The notes under the pieces were generated by a model. That model saw nothing but the letters and a program-made list of their open reading frames with translations, was not told the origin of the DNA and searched no databases. A program made the translations under genes and the position numbers. From Lactarius indigo (taxonomy: Eukaryota; Basidiomycota; Agaricomycetes; Russulales; Russulaceae), in assembly GCA_025766275.1 (NCBI GenBank), contig JAFKAC010000020.1:1-64000 (forward strand): a stretch of 64,000 bases of DNA. The letters run 5' to 3'. This document shows, one piece after another, positions 59,601 through 64,000 of the stretch (its first letter is position 1; every line of letters begins with the position of its first letter).

Positions 59601-62600
59601 AAACACTTCGCAGGTGCTGCCGATAGTCTCAAATGGGCCCAATGTTATTCCTAAGTGACACTGCCGAATTCCTTGAATAGGCCCAGTGCTGCCCCTGAGA
59701 CACGCTGCCGACGGTCTCAAATGGGCCCAGTATTATTCCCCTGAAATGCTACCGATTGCCTTGAATGGGCCCATAATGGCTCCTAGGACATGCTGCCGAT
59801 GGGCTCAAATGGGCCCAGAATTGATCCTTGGTGAAATTGACAATTGTATCGAATGGGCCTGGTGCCAATCATAAGATATGCTGCCGATGGTCCCAAATGG
59901 GCCCGGTATTTTCCTAAGTGACACTACCAATTTCCTTGAATGGGCCCAGCGTTGCTCTTGATAGATGCTGCCGATGGTCTCAAATGGGCCCAGTGTTCTC
60001 CTAAGTGATGCTACCGATTTCCCTGAATGGGCCCAGTGCAAATCATAAGATATGGTACCGATGGTCTCAAATGGGCCCAGTGTTTTCCTAGGTGACACTA
60101 CTGATTGCTTTGAATGGGCCCAACATTGCTCTTAATAAATGCTGCTGATGGCCTCAAATGGGCCCAGAATTGATCCTTGGTGAAATTGACGATTGTATTG
60201 AATGGGCCTAGTGTCAATCATAAGATATGCTGCCGATGGTGTTACGGTTTTACCCCCTCGACCTCGGCAAATAGCGATACGACGGACGCAATCACGAGGA
60301 AAAGAAGAAGATGACGAAGAAAAGGCTGAGATAAGCCATAAACCCAGAGATAAGTGCCCCGGTCCGCGAGTCCATTGGACCTTCTGCGATGATGCACAGA
60401 ACTGTAGGTTCCACCGGCCCGGATAAAGCAATATCCACATCGCCCGTCACGTGACCCCGGCATGTGACCTGGCTAGAATGCACCGGAAGAGCCCAGATGA
60501 GCTTGTGCCTGGCTGACTGATGTTTGGTACCTGATGACTGATACTGGCTGTGGATGACTCATAGACGATTACACTGTTACGATAAGGATGACTGATACCT
60601 CGTTCTGATTGGTTGACTGACTGTATGCTTACACATTCCCGATGACACTCTTACTGTACGATTACTCACCCTAGGATCGTTGTATTAGGATTTCTGGGTT
60701 TGAACCTTACCATAGCTAGGGTATAAGTAGGGTAGCTTGTATCCCCGGTGCCCTAGCTTGAGATCTTGTGGAATTGTACTGGTTGTTCACCATCTTCCCT
60801 CTATCTTTTGAGCTGGGCTGTTTGCCACCCCTTTGGGCTGTCTGCTCATTCTTTCCTCTTATCTGCCATTCTCTGCCTCTCAGCCTTTCTGTCTGATAGA
60901 AGGCTGCCAGTACCTTTGTCGACTAGGGGACGCCTTGGCTGTATTTGCCTCCCCCGTAAGTTGGCTGACCGTTTGGGGCATTGTGTTCCCACAGTACCGT
61001 CCAAGTCGGACACTACGGTCGTACAACCGTAACAGATGGTCTCAAATGGGCCTGGTGTTTTCCTAAGTGATACTACCGATTGCTTTGAATGGGCCCAGTG
61101 TTGTTCTTCGGTGATTTCACCGATTGCTTTGAATGGGCCCAGCGTTGCTCTCGATAAATGCTGCCGATGGCCTCAAATGGGCCCAGAATTGATCCTTGGT
61201 GAAATTGACGATTGTATTGAATGGGCCCAGTGAAAATCATAAGATATGGTACCGATGGTCTCAAATGGGCCCAGTGATTTCCTGAGTGACATTCCCGATT
61301 TCCTTGAATGGGCCCAGCGTTGCTCTTAATAAATGCTGCCAATGGCCTCAAATGGGCCCAGAATTGATCCTTGGTGAAATTGACGATTGTATTGAATGGG
61401 CCCAGTGCAAATCATAAGATATGGTACCGATGGTCTCAAATGGGCCCAGTGATTTCCTGAGTGACACTACTGATTGCTTTGAATAGGCCCAGCATTGCTC
61501 TCGATAAATGCTGCTGATGGCCTCAAATGGGCCCAGCATTGATCCTTGGTGAAATTGACGATTGTATTGAATGGGCCTAGTGTCAATCATAAGATATGCT
61601 GCCAATGGTCTCAAATGGGGCCAGTGTTTTCCTGAGTGACATTCCCGATTTCCTTGAATGGGCCCAGCGTTGCTCTTGATAAATGCTGCCGATGGCCTCA
61701 AATGGGCCCAGAATTGATCCTTGGTGAAATTGACGATTGTATTGAATGGGCCCAGTGTCAATCATAAGATATGCTGCCGATGGTCTCAAATGGGCCTGGT
61801 GCTTTCCTAAGTGATACTACTGATTGCTTTGAATGGGCCCAGTGTTGTTCTTCGGCGATTTCACCGATTGCTTTGAATGGGCCCAGCGTTGCTCTCGATA
61901 AATGCTGCCGATGGCCTCAAATGGGCCCAGAATTGATCCTTGGTGAAATTGACGATTGTATTGAATGGGCCTAGTGTCAATTATAAGATATGCTGCCAAT
62001 GGTCTCAAATGGGCCCAGTGATTTCCTGAGTGACATTCCCGATTTCCTTGAATGGGCCCAGCGTTGCTCTTAATAAATGCTGCCGATGGCCTCAAATGGG
62101 CCCAGAATTGATCCTTGGTGAAATTGACGATTGTATTGAATGGGCCCAGTGTCAATCATAAGATATGGTACCGATGGTCTCAAATGGGCCCAGTGTTTTC
62201 CTAAGTGACACTACCGATTGCTTTGAATGGGCCCAGCGTTGCTCTTAATAAATGCTGCTGATGGCCTCAAATGGGCCCAGCATTGATACTTGGCGAAATT
62301 GCCGATTGCATTGAATGGGCCCAGTATCAATCAAGGTATGGTACCAACGGTCTCAAATGGCCCCGATGTTTTCCCAAGTGATACTACTGAAATCTTTGAA
62401 TGGGCCTGGCACTGCTCTTAATAAATGCTGCCAATGGTCTCAAATGGGCCCAGTGTTGTTCGTCAGTGATACTACCAATTGCCTTGAATGGGCCCAGTGT
62501 TGCAAATGATTCATGCTGCCGATGGTACCCCATGGACCCAGTGTTATTCCTGAGTGTTACTACCGATTGCCTTGAATGGGCTCAAAATTACTAGCGAGAT

Positions 62601-62960
62601 ACACTGCCAACAGGCTTAAATGGGCCCAGCATTGCTTGTGAGACATGCTGCCGGTGGGCTCAAATGGGCCCAGCATTGCCCCTTGATGACATCCCTAATC
62701 AACTCAATGTTGCTTATGAAAAGTTATGAGGGAAAGCACCGATGGTCTTGAATGGACCCCATGTTGTTTATGAGGGGTGCTACCGCCGGGCTTAGCATCA
62801 CTGACAAACCACATTGGGCCCATTTAAGACCATCGGCAGCATTTCTTAAGAGCAATTCTGGGCCAATTCAATCTAATCGGTAGTATATCACTTCGGAACA
62901 AGACTGCCGACTATGTTGGCTGGGCCCAGGCATGTTCCTGTGATGCGCAGCCAACCTTCA
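59600..62960. repeat. Satellite array built on an ATGGGCCCA core
   Basis: Monomers of about 45-50 bp each contain the palindrome TGGGCCCA with flanks such as GATGGTCTCAA or ATTGCTTTGA. In the best-ordered part (61.1-62.3 kb) four monomers form a higher-order unit of about 180 bp recognised by GATCCTTGGTGAAATTGAC. The array decays towards both ends and is split by the LTR at 60240-61034. Long open frames in it are by-products of the repeat and are not genes. Confidence 0.9.
60240..61034 (+). mobile_element. Solo LTR, 795 bp, inserted in the satellite
   Basis: It begins TGTTACGGTT and ends AACCGTAACA, so it has TG...CA ends, and is flanked by GATGG on both sides (60235-60239 and 61035-61039). 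Removing it restores the satellite monomer TGCCGATGGTCTCAAATGGG exactly. A GGTATAAGTAGG promoter-like box lies near 60718. No internal retrotransposon genes are present, so it probably arose by recombination between two LTRs. The LTR family is unknown. Confidence 0.9.
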
Positions 62961-63293
62961 ATAGGCCCAGCCACCCATGGTCAGTCCTGAAATGTGTTGC
63001 TGATAGCTTTGAATGGGCTAAGAATCCTTTTAAGGGCCACCATAGATTGCCTTTAATGGCCTGAGCCCTTCCCTCCAGAGTGCTGCCGATGGTCCTGAAT
63101 GGGCCCAGAATTCTATGGGAAGCACTGGCATATTTGTCTTGACATGTACTGCCTGAATGATCCCAGTGATACTCATTGTTGTCCATTGGCAGACTGTCAT
63201 TCCCTGCGTTCTTGGCCGGCAAGCTCTTTTGAGCACACTCATATGTTTTCCAATCCGAAGCTTTAACATTTGGACTATATAACACTCGATATA
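62961..63293. other. Decayed satellite edge and 3' flank of the last gene
   Basis: Isolated ATGGGCCCA-like cores occur up to about 63110. No gene is seen. Confidence 0.5.
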
Positions 63294-64000
63294 CTACACA
63301 AGGTTCTGCACATCAGTATTGTCCAACTCCTCGATTATATCATCTATCACCTCACTCATTTCCTTCTCCTGCTGATAGATATTCCATACCTGGGCATGGA
63401 TTCGACGATTCCTTGATCCTTCAGCACGTAAGATGGCGACCCTGGTGCTGAGATCAAACTCTTCTTGCTGTTGTAAAGCAGAATAGATGGTCAATGTTGC
63501 AAAAATTGGTAGTGGAATATACAGCGTACCAGTACCTGCTCGGGAGGATGCTGTACTTGCACGTGAAGCACCTCCACACTTTCATCACCATGGCCTACCA
63601 GCACCTGTGAGTTGGAGGGAGATAGGTCATTCCCACCGAAAGTTCTGACTGTATACGGTGAGCAAGGTATGATTCGTAATCAGTCAAACTGGTACTCACT
63701 GTGTGCTACCGAATGGATTCCAACGCGCTCTCCAGCCTCGGTAGGTAGGGCCAAGTCCTCCCTAACATCTTCATTTGGCATCCCATCCTGTCGTGATGGT
63801 GCGCAGGTTATCCCCTGAGCATGGGCCCCAGGCGAGACTGGCGAGTCCATCCCAAAGTTGTCCTGAGCCATTGGCGAGGGTGGCCCATCCATACCAAAAC
63901 TCTCCAGATCTTCGACCTCATGGTCTGTATATGCAGAGTAAGACATATTTTATAATCAGTCAAAATGGTACTCACTGTGTGCTGCCGACGAGATTCCTAC
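63294..64000 (-). CDS. 3' part of an unrecognised gene running off the right edge
   Basis: Exons 64000-63976 (partial), 63924-63700, 63648-63536 and 63467-63294 join in one frame with GT-AG introns of 51, 51 and 68 bp. The protein piece is rich in Gly, Pro, Met and acidic residues (ESFGMDGPPSPMAQDNFGMD), then reads VLVGHGDESVEVLHVQVQ and ends with a helical IYQQEKEMSEVIDDIIEELD. No family was recognised. Exon 63700-63924 and the exon at the edge end in nearly the same sequence, as do their following introns, which indicates a tandem exon duplication of 276 bp. It may be a host gene or part of a transposon. Confidence 0.5.

Noticed and set aside
61073..62155. Repeated open frames with RPIQYNRQFHQGSILGPFEA motifs
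   Set aside because: They are translations of the satellite monomers, occur in several frames and have no start context or introns.

Overview
This window looks like a piece of a mushroom-forming basidiomycete (Agaricomycetes) genome. Genes carry many introns of about 47-64 bp. The families are typical of that group: DUF6535 membrane proteins, FunK1 kinases, fungal STAND/NLR proteins with a Goodbye or C2-like N-terminus, small G-alpha expansions, Plavaka-type transposase and gag-like relics. No prokaryotic operons, CRISPR arrays or rRNA genes were seen. Splice structures were worked out by hand from GT/GC-AG signals, reading-frame continuity and family resemblance recalled from memory; no search was run.

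Layout. 0-3.2 kb: DUF6535 gene, copy 1. 3.4-5.0 kb: HEN1-type RNA methyltransferase. 5.2-6.3 kb: decayed membrane-protein gene. 7.8-9.1 kb: PP6/Sit4-type phosphatase. 9.9-13.9 kb: NLR-like Goodbye-NACHT-ankyrin gene. 15.6-16.0 kb: C-terminal fragment of a glycoside-hydrolase-like gene. 17.9-23.6 kb: NLR-like C2-NACHT-WD40 gene with 16 WD repeats, 15 of which are nearly identical. 27.0-28.5 kb: N-terminal part of a glycoside-hydrolase-like gene. 30.6-31.0 kb: small conserved protein. 31.1-42.7 kb: a giant palindrome with arms of about 4.7 kb, each bearing an intact FunK1 kinase and a gag-like relic. Its 2 kb spacer holds a mitochondrial-carrier pseudogene. 45.9-50.5 kb: two tandem G-alpha genes. 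51.3-54.1 kb: DUF6535 copy 2, with a frameshifted tail. 54.2-63.0 kb: transposon territory, with a foldback MITE, a truncated Plavaka-like element between inverted repeats, and a GGGCCC-centred satellite interrupted by a solo LTR. 63.3-64.0 kb: 3' part of an unknown gene with a duplicated exon.

How it fits together. Two NLR-like genes with different sensors lie on the same strand within 14 kb, and a third family of signalling genes (G-alpha, FunK1) is locally duplicated. This is an accessory region rich in putative self/non-self recognition and signalling genes, shaped by segmental, inverted and tandem duplication and by mobile elements. Two housekeeping-type genes (HEN1 and PP6) are embedded in it. 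No wholly new system could be shown. The best leads are the repeat-homogenised WD40 NLR, the palindromic kinase pair and the G-alpha/DUF6535 duplications.
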